Assembly (NCBI RefSeq): GCF_002863585.1
Contig: NZ_PGUY01000043.1
Span: 1 to 64,000, forward strand
DNA length: 64,000 nucleotides
Source: Peribacillus deserti
Lineage (GTDB): Bacteria; Bacillota; Bacilli; Bacillales; DSM-1321
Reading direction: 5' to 3'
Shown: positions 30,483 through 40,693 of the stretch, piece after piece
Position numbering within the stretch: the first letter of the stretch is position 1
How the letters are laid out: each line of letters starts with the position of its first letter
Notes under the pieces: model-generated
What the model was told of the DNA's origin: nothing
What the model saw: only the letters and a program-made list of their open reading frames with translations
Databases searched by the model: none
Made by a program: the position numbers and the translations under genes

Positions 30483-31559
30483 CTATGCCTTTATCGGGCT
30501 GAGCTTTTGAAATCCCCGATACATACGTCCATTCAGATAAAAGAACAGGGTAATGCCTCCCCCTAGTTTCCTTACCTTTTTAGCAAGCCGGGCCAGCTGT
30601 TTCTGGCTTCGGACTTTTTCATCTGAGAGGTAGATGCCGAGCAAGCCGCGATGGATCAATTTGTGGAATTGCTTATGCGGCAGCTTCTCGGAATATTGTT
30701 CAGCCTGCCTGACAAAATGCTCAAGGCGCGCCATCATCTCCTGATCATTCTGATAGTAGAAGCAGAAATTCAAGTCTCCTCCTGCACGGTCTTCTTCTTG
30801 ATCTATAAGATAATCCAGCAGGATATGCAGGCCCTGAATGTATGGAAAATATCCTTCACAAATCATATCCCCCTGCACCTGCTCAAAATCATCCCTAAAG
30901 GCATAAGAAACCAGACAAAAAATTCCGAGAGTCGAGCCGGAACAAGCTGAAAATTCATACCAGCTCATTTCAGGAAGAGAATCCTTGTAGGTATTGTGCC
31001 AGTCTTGCAGACGGCTTACTCTTTTATCCGGGTGCACATGTTTATGTACCTGTAAGTCACAATAAAATGTACACAGCTGTAACAAATGATTACGAATCTT
31101 TTCGTAATGATGCATTTTTCCGAGTACGTCCTGGCACGTGAGAACCAGATCCCGTAAATAGTGGTGATCATTCTGTCCGGATCTATATCTATAGTAATTT
31201 CCCGGATCTGCACCAATCGTTAATGCGTCTGCCATAGATTCATGAAGTGCACTGAAATCATCTGGATCGAGCGAAATACTTCTATCGCATAAATTATCCA
31301 GATAGTCGCTGATCGTCTGGTAGGCGACTATAAATTTTACAGCCTCTTCAGCATGTTCTTCTGCCGCCAAAGCAAGGATTCCCCCGCCCTCACAATGAAA
31401 AGCCTTTGCTCCAATGCTGTCGCAGGCCTGTTTTCTAAGCTCCCGGTCAGGTATCTCTTCAGCTCGGTTTTTCCAATACGAAAGCTCCTTATGGACGAGC
31501 GGCAAAATATGTAAATATGTCTTTGACATAAGAGTAAGTGGAGTTTCCGGTATGGCCAT
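30483..31559 (-). CDS. ytpB: Tetraprenyl-beta-curcumene synthase YtpB
   Basis: A 358-aa protein of the DUF2600 family. B. subtilis YtpB cyclises a C35 prenyl diphosphate to tetraprenyl-beta-curcumene, a step toward sesquarterpenes. An Asp-rich segment DYLDNLCD (85-92) and a second DYLIDQEED (about 230) are candidate metal/diphosphate-binding sites. GAKAFHCEGGGILAL (50-64) is a family signature. Start ATG after GGGGGAAAG. It is followed on the same strand by a gap with repeats; ytpA is 12 bp upstream, so the two are an operon. Confidence 0.9.
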   Translation of the reverse strand: MAIPETPLTLMSKTYLHILPLVHKELSYWKNRAEEIPDRELRKQACDSIGAKAFHCEGGGILALAAEEHAEEAVKFIVAYQTISDYLDNLCDRSISLDPDDFSALHESMADALTIGADPGNYYRYRSGQNDHHYLRDLVLTCQDVLGKMHHYEKIRNHLLQLCTFYCDLQVHKHVHPDKRVSRLQDWHNTYKDSLPEMSWYEFSACSGSTLGIFCLVSYAFRDDFEQVQGDMICEGYFPYIQGLHILLDYLIDQEEDRAGGDLNFCFYYQNDQEMMARLEHFVRQAEQYSEKLPHKQFHKLIHRGLLGIYLSDEKVRSQKQLARLAKKVRKLGGGITLFFYLNGRMYRGFQKLSPIKA

Positions 31560-31571
31560 GAAGCTTTCCCC

Positions 31572-32375
31572 CTAGTAAATATATCCTAAAAGCCTCAGCC
31601 TGTTTTCAACAAATCCCCTGGCGTATTCGAAAACCGTCTCTCTTTCGGGTTCATTGAAAATTTCATGATACAGGTTCGGCCACTCTTTATACTGCTTTTC
31701 ACTTGAAAGAATGTAATTAAACCATTCTTTTACAGCTTTTTTATCTACAATTCTGTCATCTCCCCCCTGCATGAGCAGAATCGGGATATCCTGAAGATCA
31801 GGAATTTCATCGAAGGCTTCCTTCACGGATCCAATAAGCTCACGGTACCAGCGTACAGAGACTTTGGTTACATATAAGCTGTCATTTACATCTGTCTCCA
31901 GGACCTCTGCATTTCTTGTGGCCATCTGTACCGTCAAACCCGGATCCATCCTTAAGGTAGGAAGTATTCCATTAAGTACAACGGAGAGGGCATTTAGGAA
32001 TTTGGAAGGATAGTGGACAAGGCCAAGGCATGGTGAAGAGAGAATAATTCCCGCAACGTTTAATTTTTCCTGCTGAAGAAGCCGGATAACCGCAAGTCCG
32101 CCCATGCTGTGCCCAAGCAGAAATACCGGCAGCTGGTAAGCATATCCAGCCTGTACCCATTCCTTGATTGAAGTAAGGTACTCATCAAATGAATCGATAT
32201 GGCCGCGCCTCGAACGTGTAGTCATTCCCTGCCCCGGCAAATCGCCCATTATTACATGGTATCCTGCTCCGCGCCACATCTCAATTAACCATCTATAGCG
32301 GCCATGGTGCTCCAATGCTCCATGCACCATCACAATGACTCCTCTTGCTGAATGAGCCGCTTCCCATGTATGCAT
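31572..32375 (-). CDS. ytpA: Alpha/beta hydrolase YtpA (lysophospholipase-like)
   Basis: A 267-aa serine hydrolase of the monoacylglycerol-lipase/lysophospholipase type. The nucleophile is S90 in LLGHSMGG, the acid is in MQGGDDRIVD, and the catalytic His is in NLYHEIFNE. The oxyanion region is MVHGALEHHGRY (16-27). In B. subtilis the ytpAB operon makes the phospholipid-derived compound bacilysocin, for which YtpA is the lipase candidate. The ATG is 8 nt after GGGGG. It is transcribed just ahead of ytpB. Confidence 0.88.
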   Translation of the reverse strand: MHTWEAAHSARGVIVMVHGALEHHGRYRWLIEMWRGAGYHVIMGDLPGQGMTTRSRRGHIDSFDEYLTSIKEWVQAGYAYQLPVFLLGHSMGGLAVIRLLQQEKLNVAGIILSSPCLGLVHYPSKFLNALSVVLNGILPTLRMDPGLTVQMATRNAEVLETDVNDSLYVTKVSVRWYRELIGSVKEAFDEIPDLQDIPILLMQGGDDRIVDKKAVKEWFNYILSSEKQYKEWPNLYHEIFNEPERETVFEYARGFVENRLRLLGYIY

Positions 32376-32514
32376 TCATATTCCCCCCTTAATCATGATG
32401 ATTATTTTCTGTTCTATAACCCGGTTCGTATTTTACAGTGTAATTTTTAACAGGTAAACTTATTTAATAATCTTACACTTATAATACCCAAATTTCGAGA
32501 AAGGTGTGTGTTTC

Positions 32515-33033
32515 ATGATTATTTATCCGTATAAAGATAAAAAGCCTGCTATCGAGGAGGATGTGTATGTAGCAGAAAATGCGGTCATTACCGGGGATGT
32601 CACGATTGGAAGTCAGTCAAGCGTCTGGTTTAATTCAGTAATCCGGGGTGATGTGTCACCAACCGTCATTGGAAGCAAAGTAAATATCCAGGATAACAGT
32701 GTGCTTCATCAAAGTCCGAATACCCCCCTTATCCTGGAAGATGAAGTAACCATCGGACACCAGGTAATTCTACATAGCTGCAAAATTGAAAGAGGAGCAT
32801 TGATCGGCATGGGCTCAATCATACTAGATGGTGCAGTCATCGGCAGCGGAGCGTTTATTGGTGCAGGAAGCCTTGTGCCTCAGGGAAAAAAAATCCCGCC
32901 TAACACTCTTGCGTTTGGCCGCCCGGCAAAAGTCATACGCGAGCTGAATGATGAAGACATAAAAGATATGAAGCGTATATGCCGAGAATATGCCGAAAAA
33001 GGCCAATACTACAAAAATCTCCAGCGGAAATGA
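32515..33033 (+). CDS. ytoA: Gamma-carbonic-anhydrase-like protein YtoA
   Basis: A 172-aa left-handed beta-helix protein of the gamma-carbonic anhydrase/PaaY family. Hexapeptide repeats run from about residue 18 to 135 (VITGDVTIG, SSVWFNSVIRGD, VTIGHQVILHSC). The three likely zinc ligands are H65, H82 and H87. Carbonic anhydrase activity is possible, but many members have other acyl- or thioester-related roles. The ATG at 32515 gives the canonical MIIYPY start and follows GAAAGGTG; a start 9 bp upstream is less likely. It is convergent with asnB. Confidence 0.9.
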   Translation: MIIYPYKDKKPAIEEDVYVAENAVITGDVTIGSQSSVWFNSVIRGDVSPTVIGSKVNIQDNSVLHQSPNTPLILEDEVTIGHQVILHSCKIERGALIGMGSIILDGAVIGSGAFIGAGSLVPQGKKIPPNTLAFGRPAKVIRELNDEDIKDMKRICREYAEKGQYYKNLQRK

Positions 33034-33075
33034 TCGGGGGACTGTTCCCATTTCCCAAGAGAGCCATTTCAAAAG

Positions 33076-33099
33076 AAAAAGCACCCGCGGGTGCTTTTT
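33076..33099. terminator. Bidirectional terminator between ytoA and asnB
   Basis: Perfect palindrome AAAAAGCACC-CGCG-GGTGCTTTTT serving both convergent genes. Confidence 0.85.
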
Positions 33100-33107
33100 G
33101 TAGTTAT

Positions 33108-35006
33108 TTAGTTCTTCACTGATTGAAGTTCTTGTTTGTATAAGTCTTGAAAGTTGTATTTTCCTTCGATATTGATGCTGTGCCACAGCATGAACACAAG
33201 GACAGTCCAGATTTTCCGGCTATTGTCTGCTTTACCCTGGACATGGTCTTCTAATAATCCATATACCACATTTTTATGGATAAGGTGGTCGGTCTGGCTG
33301 TCACGGATGATGCCTTTTGCCCACTCATACATTTCGTTTTTCAGCCAGTGGCGGATTGGAACTGGGAATCCAAGTTTTTTGCGGTTAAGTACATGATCCG
33401 GCACTACACCTTCAGCTGCTTTTCTAAGCAGATACTTTGTCGTGCCATTTGCAGTCTTAAGAGCAGAAGGTATGCCCGAAGACACTTTAAATACCTTTTT
33501 ATCCAGGAATGGAACACGCAGCTCCAAGGAATGTGCCATCGTCATTTTATCGGCTTTAAGAAGAATATCGCCCCTCATCCAGGTATGGATGTCGATATAC
33601 TGCATGCGGCTCACCGGCTCATATCCAGCGGATTCTCTATACAGCGACTTCGTAATCTCAGTATAGTCAAGCCCTTCTTTATAGTTTGCCAGAAGCCGTC
33701 TCTTTTCATCTTCTGTAAACATTTTGGCATTTCCAATGTATCTTTGTTCCATCGGAGTTACGCCACGTTCGATAAAGCTCTTTCCTCTGACTCCTTCAGG
33801 AAGGATCTTAGCAACGCCTTTTAAGAGTCCTTTAACCGCACCAGGCATTTTTTCAAAAACTTCTAATGATTGTGGTTCGCGGTAGATATTGTAGCCCCCG
33901 AACAATTCGTCAGCACCTTCACCAGAAAGGACAACCGTTACATGCTTTCTTGCTTCTCTTGCCACAAAGTATAATGGTACACACGCTGGATCAGCCAACG
34001 GGTCATCCATATGCCACATAATTTTAGGGAGCTCATCCATATATTCCTGCGGGGAAATAATATAGCTGATGTTCTCTACCCCTAATTTATCAGCGGTTTC
34101 TTTGGCCACATCGATCTCACTAAAACCGTTATGGTCAAAGCCCACGGAAAACGTCTTTATGTTAGGATGATATTCCTTTGCGATTGATGCAATAATGGAT
34201 GAATCAATTCCGCCTGAAAGGAAGGAACCAACTGGCACATCGCTTCGCATGTGCATTTTAACACTATCAAACATGACGTCTTTAATTTCTTTAACCCACT
34301 GTTCTTCGGATTTATGAACAGATGTGAATGATGCTTTCCAGTAACGTTTAATTTCCATCGGCTTGCCAATCTTCTTTGTAAAGTAGTGGCCAGGTTCAAG
34401 CTTATGAATTCCAACACTCATGGTTTCAGGTTCAGGCACAAATTGATACGTTAGATAGTGCTGAAGGGATTCGTAATTAATTACATCGTTTTCTAGCGCA
34501 AGCATGATGCTTTTCTTTTCTGAGCCAAAGAATGTTCTGTCTCCATCTTCCATATAGAAGAATGGCTTAATTCCGAACTGGTCTCTTCCCCCGAATAAAG
34601 TCTGCTCTTGCTTGTCCCAGATCACAAAGGCAAACATCCCGCGGAGCTTTTCGATTGCTCTTTCTTTCACATGACTGTACAAAGCAATGATGACCTCTGT
34701 ATCTGAGCTGGTTGAGAAAGATAATCCTTCCTTAATAAGCTCTTCACGAAGCTCTACATAATTATAAATTTCTCCGTTAAAAATAATCCAATAGCGTTCA
34801 TTTTCATAGGTCAGCGGCTGGTGGCCTGCTTCTATATCAATAATGCTTAACCGGCGGAAACCAAATTGTATATGATCGTCAAAGAAATACCCATCATCGT
34901 CTGGTCCGCGGTGAGTGATGATGTTGTTCATTTCTGTAAATAGCTGTTTATCTTCATCTCGATGCTGCTGTGCTGTATTGTGCACACATCCTATAAATCC
35001 ACACAT
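33108..35006 (-). CDS. asnB: Asparagine synthetase B (glutamine-hydrolysing)
   Basis: A 632-aa enzyme that makes asparagine from aspartate, ATP and glutamine. Cys2 (MCGFIGC) is the glutaminase nucleophile; RLSIIDIEAGHQPL and NGEIYNY belong to the Ntn glutaminase domain (1-210). The synthetase domain has the PP-loop SGGIDSS and LSGEGADELFGGY. The length and chain order match B. subtilis AsnB. Start ATG after AGGTGAAAACAT. It is convergent with ytoA and separated from metK by a 1.3-kb repeat region. Confidence 0.96.
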   Translation of the reverse strand: MCGFIGCVHNTAQQHRDEDKQLFTEMNNIITHRGPDDDGYFFDDHIQFGFRRLSIIDIEAGHQPLTYENERYWIIFNGEIYNYVELREELIKEGLSFSTSSDTEVIIALYSHVKERAIEKLRGMFAFVIWDKQEQTLFGGRDQFGIKPFFYMEDGDRTFFGSEKKSIMLALENDVINYESLQHYLTYQFVPEPETMSVGIHKLEPGHYFTKKIGKPMEIKRYWKASFTSVHKSEEQWVKEIKDVMFDSVKMHMRSDVPVGSFLSGGIDSSIIASIAKEYHPNIKTFSVGFDHNGFSEIDVAKETADKLGVENISYIISPQEYMDELPKIMWHMDDPLADPACVPLYFVAREARKHVTVVLSGEGADELFGGYNIYREPQSLEVFEKMPGAVKGLLKGVAKILPEGVRGKSFIERGVTPMEQRYIGNAKMFTEDEKRRLLANYKEGLDYTEITKSLYRESAGYEPVSRMQYIDIHTWMRGDILLKADKMTMAHSLELRVPFLDKKVFKVSSGIPSALKTANGTTKYLLRKAAEGVVPDHVLNRKKLGFPVPIRHWLKNEMYEWAKGIIRDSQTDHLIHKNVVYGLLEDHVQGKADNSRKIWTVLVFMLWHSINIEGKYNFQDLYKQELQSVKN

Positions 35007-35169
35007 ATGTTTTCACCTACTTAAAATATCTTATTATCTTTATTTCCAAAGATTATCTAATTCAAATACATCTTTTTACCCTGCTGTATGTAAAACAAAC
35101 AATCCCTTTTTGCATACTTATCTATTTTAACACTTTTTCAAAAGAAAAGGCATGGGTAAATATCTGTAA

Positions 35170-36250
35170 TTTTAAAAGAAAAGCGGAATGCGGTGCCTTT
35201 CCCATAGCGATATGTTTCGCCACCGTATTTATATTACTTTAATTCTTCATATAATCAAAAAGCCAATTTAATGGAAAGGCAGATGCCCGACAAGCATAAG
35301 ACGAGCAGGCTATGAGAAGTGCCCTTTCTTCTCATAGCCTGCTTGGCTTATGTCTCGAGGGCAGCAGCATGCAGCTGGACAACAAGAAAAGCGGAGAACG
35401 GTGCTTTTCTTTTAAAAATATTATATATAAACCAAAAATGATGAAGCATACACTTTAAGAAAACCTAGACTTTATAGAAAAGCAGACACCTGAAAGGCAT
35501 AAGACGAGCGGCAGCGAAAGGCCGCCCTTGCCTTTTGATGGCGATTGGCTTATGACCGAAGGTGTCAGTTCGCAGCTGGACAAATAGAAAAGCGGAATGC
35601 GGTGCCTTTCCCATAGCGATATGTTTCGCCACCGTATTTATATTACTTTAATTCTTCATATAATCAAAAAGCCAATTTAATGGAAAGGCAGATGCCCGAC
35701 AAGCATAAGACGAGCAGGCTATGAGAAGTGCCCTTTCTTCTCATAGCCTGCTTGGCTTATGTCTCGAGGGCAGCAGCATGCAGCTGGACAACAAGAAAAG
35801 CGAAGGACGGTGCTTTTCAAAGGTTACAAGTGAGCAGCTGAATGATAATCAAACCCATTTTGTTGATCCAAAAATCTTATTGAAAAGCAGCCATCCGACA
35901 AGCATAAGGCGAACTGGCTGTGGGAAGGGGTTTTCTTCCCATAGACAGTTTGACTTATGTCTCGAGGATGGCAGTCCGTAGCTGGACAAATAGAAAAGCG
36001 GAGAACGGTGCTTTTCTAAAAATATTATATATAAACCAAGAATGATGAAGCTTACACTTGAAGAAAACCTAAAACTTTTCAGAAAAGCAGACACCTGATA
36101 AAGAAAACTTGCTGTTTGGCGAGCGGCAACGAAGACAGAAGCTTAGTCGCACTTATGCATTAGACAGGCATAAGAAAAGCGGCAGCGAAAGACCGCTCCT
36201 ATCTTTTAAGGACGAGCGGCTTATGACCGAAGGTGTCAGTACAACATACT
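35170..36250. repeat. Mosaic of dispersed repeats between asnB and metK
   Basis: A direct repeat of about 235 bp occurs at 35178-35413 and 35587-35822 (offset 409 bp) with few differences. A second module (AGAAAAGCAGACACCTGA... GACCGAAGGTGTCAGT) occurs at about 35475-35570 and 36075-36240, and a third related unit at about 35880-36010. Each contains long inverted arms such as GCATAAGACGAGC and GGCTTATG. No gene is supported here. Confidence 0.75.
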
Positions 36251-36313
36251 TTCCCGCAGCAATCTCCCCCCTTAAGCTCTAAGCAATACAGTGACACATC
36301 CTTTAACTAATAC

Positions 36314-36346
36314 AAAAGGCTGACTCCAAGTTGAGTCAGCCTTTTT
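36314..36346 (-). terminator. Intrinsic terminator after metK
   Basis: AAAGGCTGACTC-AACTTG-GAGTCAGCCTTTT on the minus strand. Confidence 0.9.
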
Positions 36347-36350
36347 CATA

Positions 36351-37553
36351 TTATGCTTGTGCTGCTTGTTCTTTAAGGGCTTCTGCTTTATCTGTACGCT
36401 CCCATGGAAGATCTACATCTGTACGGCCAAAATGTCCGTAAGCAGCTGTCTGCTTGTAAATCGGGCGGCGCAGGTTAAGCATGTTGATGATGCCAGCCGG
36501 ACGAAGATCGAAATTCGCGCGGACTAAATCCACTAATACGTCTTCGCTTACTGTTCCTGTTCCGAAAGTGTCAACAGAAATGGATACCGGCTGTGCCACT
36601 CCGATAGCATAGGCAAGCTGAACTTCTACTTTGTCAGCAAGACCTGCAGCTACCAGGTTTTTAGCAACATAACGTGCTGCATATGCAGCTGAACGGTCCA
36701 CTTTTGTAGGATCTTTACCAGAGAATGCACCGCCGCCGTGGCGCGCGTATCCGCCGTATGTATCAACGATGATTTTACGGCCGGTTAATCCAGCATCACC
36801 CTGTGGTCCGCCGATAACGAAACGTCCAGTAGGGTTGATGAAATATTTGGTTTCTTCATCAATTAGTTCCTTTGGAACCACTGGATTGATAACATATTCT
36901 TTAAGATTGCGCTGGATCTGCTCCAGGCTAATCTCAGGATGATGCTGAGTGGAAATAACAATCGTATCAATGCGTACCGGCTTGTCATTTTCATCATACT
37001 CTACAGTTACCTGAGTCTTTCCGTCCGGACGAAGGTATGGAAGAATCTCTTCTTTTCGTACTTCAGTCAGGCGGCGGGCCAATTTATGTGCTAAAGAAAT
37101 TGGAAGAGGCATTAACTCTTTTGTTTCGTTGTTTGCAAACCCAAACATTAAGCCTTGGTCCCCTGCTCCAATTGCTTCAATTTCTTCATCGGTCATTGTA
37201 CCTTCACGGGCTTCAAGAGCCTGGTCAACACCCATTGCGATGTCTGCAGACTGCTCATCGATTGAAGTTAACACCGCACAAGTCTCGGAATCAAAGCCGT
37301 ATTTTGCACGTGTGTACCCAATGTTAGCAATAGTTTCACGAACAATTTTTGGAATATCTACATAAGTAGAAGTTGTAATTTCTCCGGCTACAAGCACAAG
37401 ACCAGTCGTAACAGATGTTTCACATGCTACGCGTGCATTTGCATCCTTCGCTAAAATAGCATCCAGAATGGAATCTGAGATTTGGTCACAGATTTTATCC
37501 GGATGTCCTTCTGTAACTGACTCAGAAGTAAAAAGACGACGCTTTTTTGACAT
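36351..37553 (-). CDS. metK: S-adenosylmethionine synthetase
   Basis: A 400-aa enzyme that makes SAM from methionine and ATP. Signature [12 protein letters not shown] lies at about 15-26, the hexapeptide GAGDQG near 120, and the P-loop-like [16 protein letters not shown] near 268-283. The length is normal. Start ATG after AGGAGGAAATAGG. A SAM-I riboswitch in the leader provides feedback control by SAM. It is divergent from pckA, with the riboswitch and a repeat remnant between them. Confidence 0.97.
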   Translation of the reverse strand: MSKKRRLFTSESVTEGHPDKICDQISDSILDAILAKDANARVACETSVTTGLVLVAGEITTSTYVDIPKIVRETIANIGYTRAKYGFDSETCAVLTSIDEQSADIAMGVDQALEAREGTMTDEEIEAIGAGDQGLMFGFANNETKELMPLPISLAHKLARRLTEVRKEEILPYLRPDGKTQVTVEYDENDKPVRIDTIVISTQHHPEISLEQIQRNLKEYVINPVVPKELIDEETKYFINPTGRFVIGGPQGDAGLTGRKIIVDTYGGYARHGGGAFSGKDPTKVDRSAAYAARYVAKNLVAAGLADKVEVQLAYAIGVAQPVSISVDTFGTGTVSEDVLVDLVRANFDLRPAGIINMLNLRRPIYKQTAAYGHFGRTDVDLPWERTDKAEALKEQAAQA

Positions 37554-37900
37554 CCTATTTCCTCCTCATATAGATGGTAATTGCTTTTGGTTCGATCCAC
37601 ATAGAATTTCACCATTGCCTGTTTTTTTGAGACGGAGCTCGTTCCCTTAAGTAGTATTCCTTAAAAGATGCATTTTTTATCCTGGCCCGGCAATTATTCA
37701 GGCTCTTACAGGAGACTGGATATTGCGGATGTCACTGCTTATGTATAAGTGAGTGCCAAAAAGTTGTGCACTTTTGTTGAAAGGAACTGTGTTTGTATTA
37801 CATGTGTTGCCCGATTACGTCCAAATATAGAAAAAAGTCAGATCACTTTTTGCCAGGTATCAGTATGCAGTACGTTACCCCATACCCTTTTTGGGCAAAA

Positions 37901-38112
37901 ATAAAAACCTTCCTATTTAATGAGGAAAGGTTTGCTTACGTAAATCAGCCTTTCACTCTTATCGGTCAAGGGCATAAGCCTTGCATCAAGTTAGCACCTT
38001 TGCCTCGGAAAATGTCGCCATTTCCTTCAAATGTTTTTATTCAAAATAAAAACGTGCAGGTTGCTGGGTTTCATTGGGCCTGTCCCTCCACCAGCTCGGG
38101 ATAAGAGAATCC
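37901..38112 (-). promoter_or_regulatory. SAM-I (S-box) riboswitch of metK
   Basis: On the minus strand it begins CTCTTATCCCGAGCTGGTGG followed by AGGGACAGGCCC, then the AACCCAGCAACC element, the GGTGCTAAC segment near GATGCAAGGC, and GATAAGAG closing P1. A terminator stem (AAACCTTTCCTC / GAGG-type arm to GGAAGGTTTTTATTTT, 37901-37933) follows. This matches the S-box consensus element by element. It lies 350 bp before the metK start. Confidence 0.95.
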
Positions 38113-38284
38113 GTTCAAGGTAGAATCATACCTCATTTTATCGAAATATGTCAATTCTTTTTATGAGCGTTTAAATAATTTTATTGACTCTAAAAACTGG
38201 AAGTTTATAAATTATGTTTTTTCTTTCTTTTGAGCAATTTTTAAGTCCATAGTCGATTTGGGTATTATGTGGATATTCTAGGCT

Positions 38285-38440
38285 GCAGGCGCAGGGACTC
38301 TCTGAACAGGATAGGTCCAAGGGAGATTACAGAGACTAACAGCTTTCGGGCCGCCTGAGGAAAGCAGCAGCTAAAGCTGTTATCAGGCTGTTTTCGCAAC
38401 CTTTGTTGTTATTGAACAAGGGGTTGATTGGATGGTTTAC
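38285..38440. repeat. Remnant of the terminal-inverted-repeat intergenic element
   Basis: The sequence CTTTGTTGTTATTGAACAA followed by GGGGTTGATTGG (38400-38432) matches the ends of the repeats at 8955-9440 and 41520-42135; only one end is clear. The flank ACAACTATCTTTTAGAAAA also recurs next to the 41520 copy. Confidence 0.55.
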
Positions 38441-38568
38441 CGAACTATAAAAAACAACTATCTTTTAGAAAAAAGCCTTATATTAAAAATGGACAGGTAT
38501 AACCAGCTTTTTTTGATTAAATTAATGCGCACTTTTTAGATTTTTTTATAAAATAATATATATTAATG

Positions 38569-38596
38569 TGGACTATTCGAGTTAATGTGTTATACT
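38569..38596 (+). promoter_or_regulatory. Probable sigma-A promoter of pckA
   Basis: TGGACT as -35 (38569-38574), 16 bp, then TATACT as -10 (38591-38596), about 43 bp before the start codon. In B. subtilis this gene is repressed by CcpN on glucose; I cannot identify the operator here. Confidence 0.5.
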
Positions 38597-38638
38597 AATT
38601 AACAACAAACAAAAAAGTAAAAGGATGGTATCTCATAT

Positions 38639-40225
38639 ATGAATTCTGTTGGAATTTCGAATGGACTAGAAGAATTGTTAGCCGGGCAAAACGTCCATAT
38701 TCAACTTTCTGTTCCCCAGCTGGTAGAGAAAGTGTTAAAGCGTGGAGAAGGGATCCTTACCTCAACAGGAGCAGTCCGGGCGGAAACAGGGAAATATACG
38801 GGACGCTCACCGAAGGATAAATACACGGTAGAAGAACCATCAACGAAAGATAAGATTGACTGGGGCTCAGTGAATCAGCCAATATCTGAAGAAAAATTCA
38901 ATAACTTATATAATCAAGTGATCGATCATTTAAAAGCGAAAGAAGAAATCTTTGTTTTTAAAGGGTATGCAGGAGCAGATAAAAAACACCGGATGCCAAT
39001 CCAGGTGATTAATGAATATGCGTGGCATAATTTATTTGCCCATCAGCTGTTTATCCGTCCAGGAGAAGAAGAGCTTGCGGGGCATCAAGCAGAATTCACT
39101 ATCATCTCTGCACCGGACTTTAAAGCAGATCCAGCTATACACGGGACTAAATCAGAAACCTTCATTATGGTTTCCTTCGAAAGGAGAACCATATTAATAG
39201 GTGGAACGGAATATGCCGGTGAAATGAAAAAATCCATTTTCTCTGTGATGAATTACATGCTTCCTGAAGCGGGGATCCTTTCCATGCACTGTTCGGCGAA
39301 TGTAGGAAAAGAAGGCGATGTTGCCCTTTTCTTCGGTCTTTCAGGCACTGGCAAAACCACTTTGTCTGCCGATACAAACCGAAAACTGATCGGGGATGAT
39401 GAACATGGCTGGTCTTCAAGCGGCATATTCAATATCGAAGGCGGCTGCTATGCAAAATGTATAAATCTTACCCGTGAAAAAGAACCGCAGATTTTTGATG
39501 CAATCCGCTTCGGTTCAGTGCTGGAAAATGTAATGGTAGATTCGGATACACGTATGGCGGACTATGAAGACAGTATCCTGACTGAAAATACACGGGCAGC
39601 TTACCCGATCCAGGCTATCGACAATATTATAACCCCAAGCCTTGCCGGTCATCCTAATACGATCATTTTCTTGACTGCAGATGCCTTCGGTGTCCTGCCT
39701 CCTATCAGCAGGCTGACAAAGGAGCAGGCGCTGTACCATTTCCTAAGTGGCTATACCAGCAAACTGGCAGGTACAGAAAGAGGAATTACGTCTCCTCAAG
39801 CTACTTTTTCAACATGCTTCGGTTCTCCTTTCCTACCGCTTCCGGCACAGCGATATGCGGAAATGCTCGGACAAAAAATCGATGAGCATAATGCGAAAGT
39901 ATTCCTGGTGAATACAGGATGGACAGGAGGAGAATACGGAACAGGAAGCCGTATGAAACTTGCCTACACACGAGCCATGGTTCAGGCAGCGTTGGAAGGT
40001 GAGTTGAACAACGTCGAGACTATTACCGATGACATCTTTGGCCTGGAAGTGCCAGCACATGTTCCTGGTGTTCCCGACCAAGTTCTTCAGCCTAGCAAAA
40101 CCTGGTCTAATCCAGACGCCTACCGTGCTAAAGCCATGGAATTGGCAGAAAAATTCCGCCGGAATTTCAATAAATTCTCTGGTCTCTCATCTGAAATCCA
40201 AGAATATGGCGGCCCTAGAATATAA
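38639..40225 (+). CDS. pckA: Phosphoenolpyruvate carboxykinase (ATP)
   Basis: A 528-aa gluconeogenic enzyme converting oxaloacetate and ATP to phosphoenolpyruvate, CO2 and ADP. The kinase loop GLSGTGKTT (about 235-243) is followed by LIGDDEHGW and RNFNKF near the end; [12 protein letters not shown] (53-64) is a substrate-binding segment. The length is normal. The ATG is preceded by AAGGATGGTATCTCAT. Its own terminator follows. It is divergent from metK as in B. subtilis. Confidence 0.96.
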   Translation: MNSVGISNGLEELLAGQNVHIQLSVPQLVEKVLKRGEGILTSTGAVRAETGKYTGRSPKDKYTVEEPSTKDKIDWGSVNQPISEEKFNNLYNQVIDHLKAKEEIFVFKGYAGADKKHRMPIQVINEYAWHNLFAHQLFIRPGEEELAGHQAEFTIISAPDFKADPAIHGTKSETFIMVSFERRTILIGGTEYAGEMKKSIFSVMNYMLPEAGILSMHCSANVGKEGDVALFFGLSGTGKTTLSADTNRKLIGDDEHGWSSSGIFNIEGGCYAKCINLTREKEPQIFDAIRFGSVLENVMVDSDTRMADYEDSILTENTRAAYPIQAIDNIITPSLAGHPNTIIFLTADAFGVLPPISRLTKEQALYHFLSGYTSKLAGTERGITSPQATFSTCFGSPFLPLPAQRYAEMLGQKIDEHNAKVFLVNTGWTGGEYGTGSRMKLAYTRAMVQAALEGELNNVETITDDIFGLEVPAHVPGVPDQVLQPSKTWSNPDAYRAKAMELAEKFRRNFNKFSGLSSEIQEYGGPRI

Positions 40226-40238
40226 ATGTAACATTTGA

Positions 40239-40270
40239 AAAACGAGCTGCTGGATTGCAGCTCGTTTTTT
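40239..40270 (+). terminator. Intrinsic terminator after pckA
   Basis: AAACGAGCTGC-TGGATT-GCAGCTCGTTTTTT. Confidence 0.92.
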
Positions 40271-40420
40271 CCCTATCAAAGCATATGTACATGAAACGAA
40301 GACACCGCATCCAAACAGGACGCGGCTGTATCTCTGCTAGAGGTTCCATCTCTTTTCGCAAATAATATGTCAGTATAAAGAGAGAAAACTTGGGCGGAAT
40401 ATCCGCTTGGCTGATTCTTC

Positions 40421-40663
40421 TTAATTTGTAGAGTTTAAAGAAACCAGCTCATAGGTAATCACAGTTCCTTCTTTTTCCCATTCCAGCTTCTTGATAATGG
40501 CTGTTCCGTTCGGCTCCCCTTCTTTGGTCTTTCTTAGTTCTATAGGAATTTCCATCGGATACAGTCGATAGCCTTCTTTTTTGATCATAAAAACATTATC
40601 ATGGGCTCTGGTTTCACGGCCTTTGGTTACAATCATTGTATTCATTTCTAATGGCATCCCCAT
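40421..40663 (-). CDS. ytmB: DUF2584 family protein YtmB
   Basis: An 80-aa protein beginning MGMPLEMNTMIVTKGRE, matching YtmB (DUF2584). It alternates short strands and polar turns and lacks membrane segments. Function unknown. Start ATG with AGGAGGGTTAGT upstream. Located 30 bp after the ytmA stop on the same strand, so probably co-transcribed with ytmA as in B. subtilis. Confidence 0.85.
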   Translation of the reverse strand: MGMPLEMNTMIVTKGRETRAHDNVFMIKKEGYRLYPMEIPIELRKTKEGEPNGTAIIKKLEWEKEGTVITYELVSLNSTN

Positions 40664-40693
40664 ACTAACCCTCCTATTCTTACAGATATCATA

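Noticed and set aside
37793-38104. Open frame of 103 codons between metK and pckA
   Set aside because: It is the antisense of the SAM-I riboswitch; conservation is explained by the RNA.
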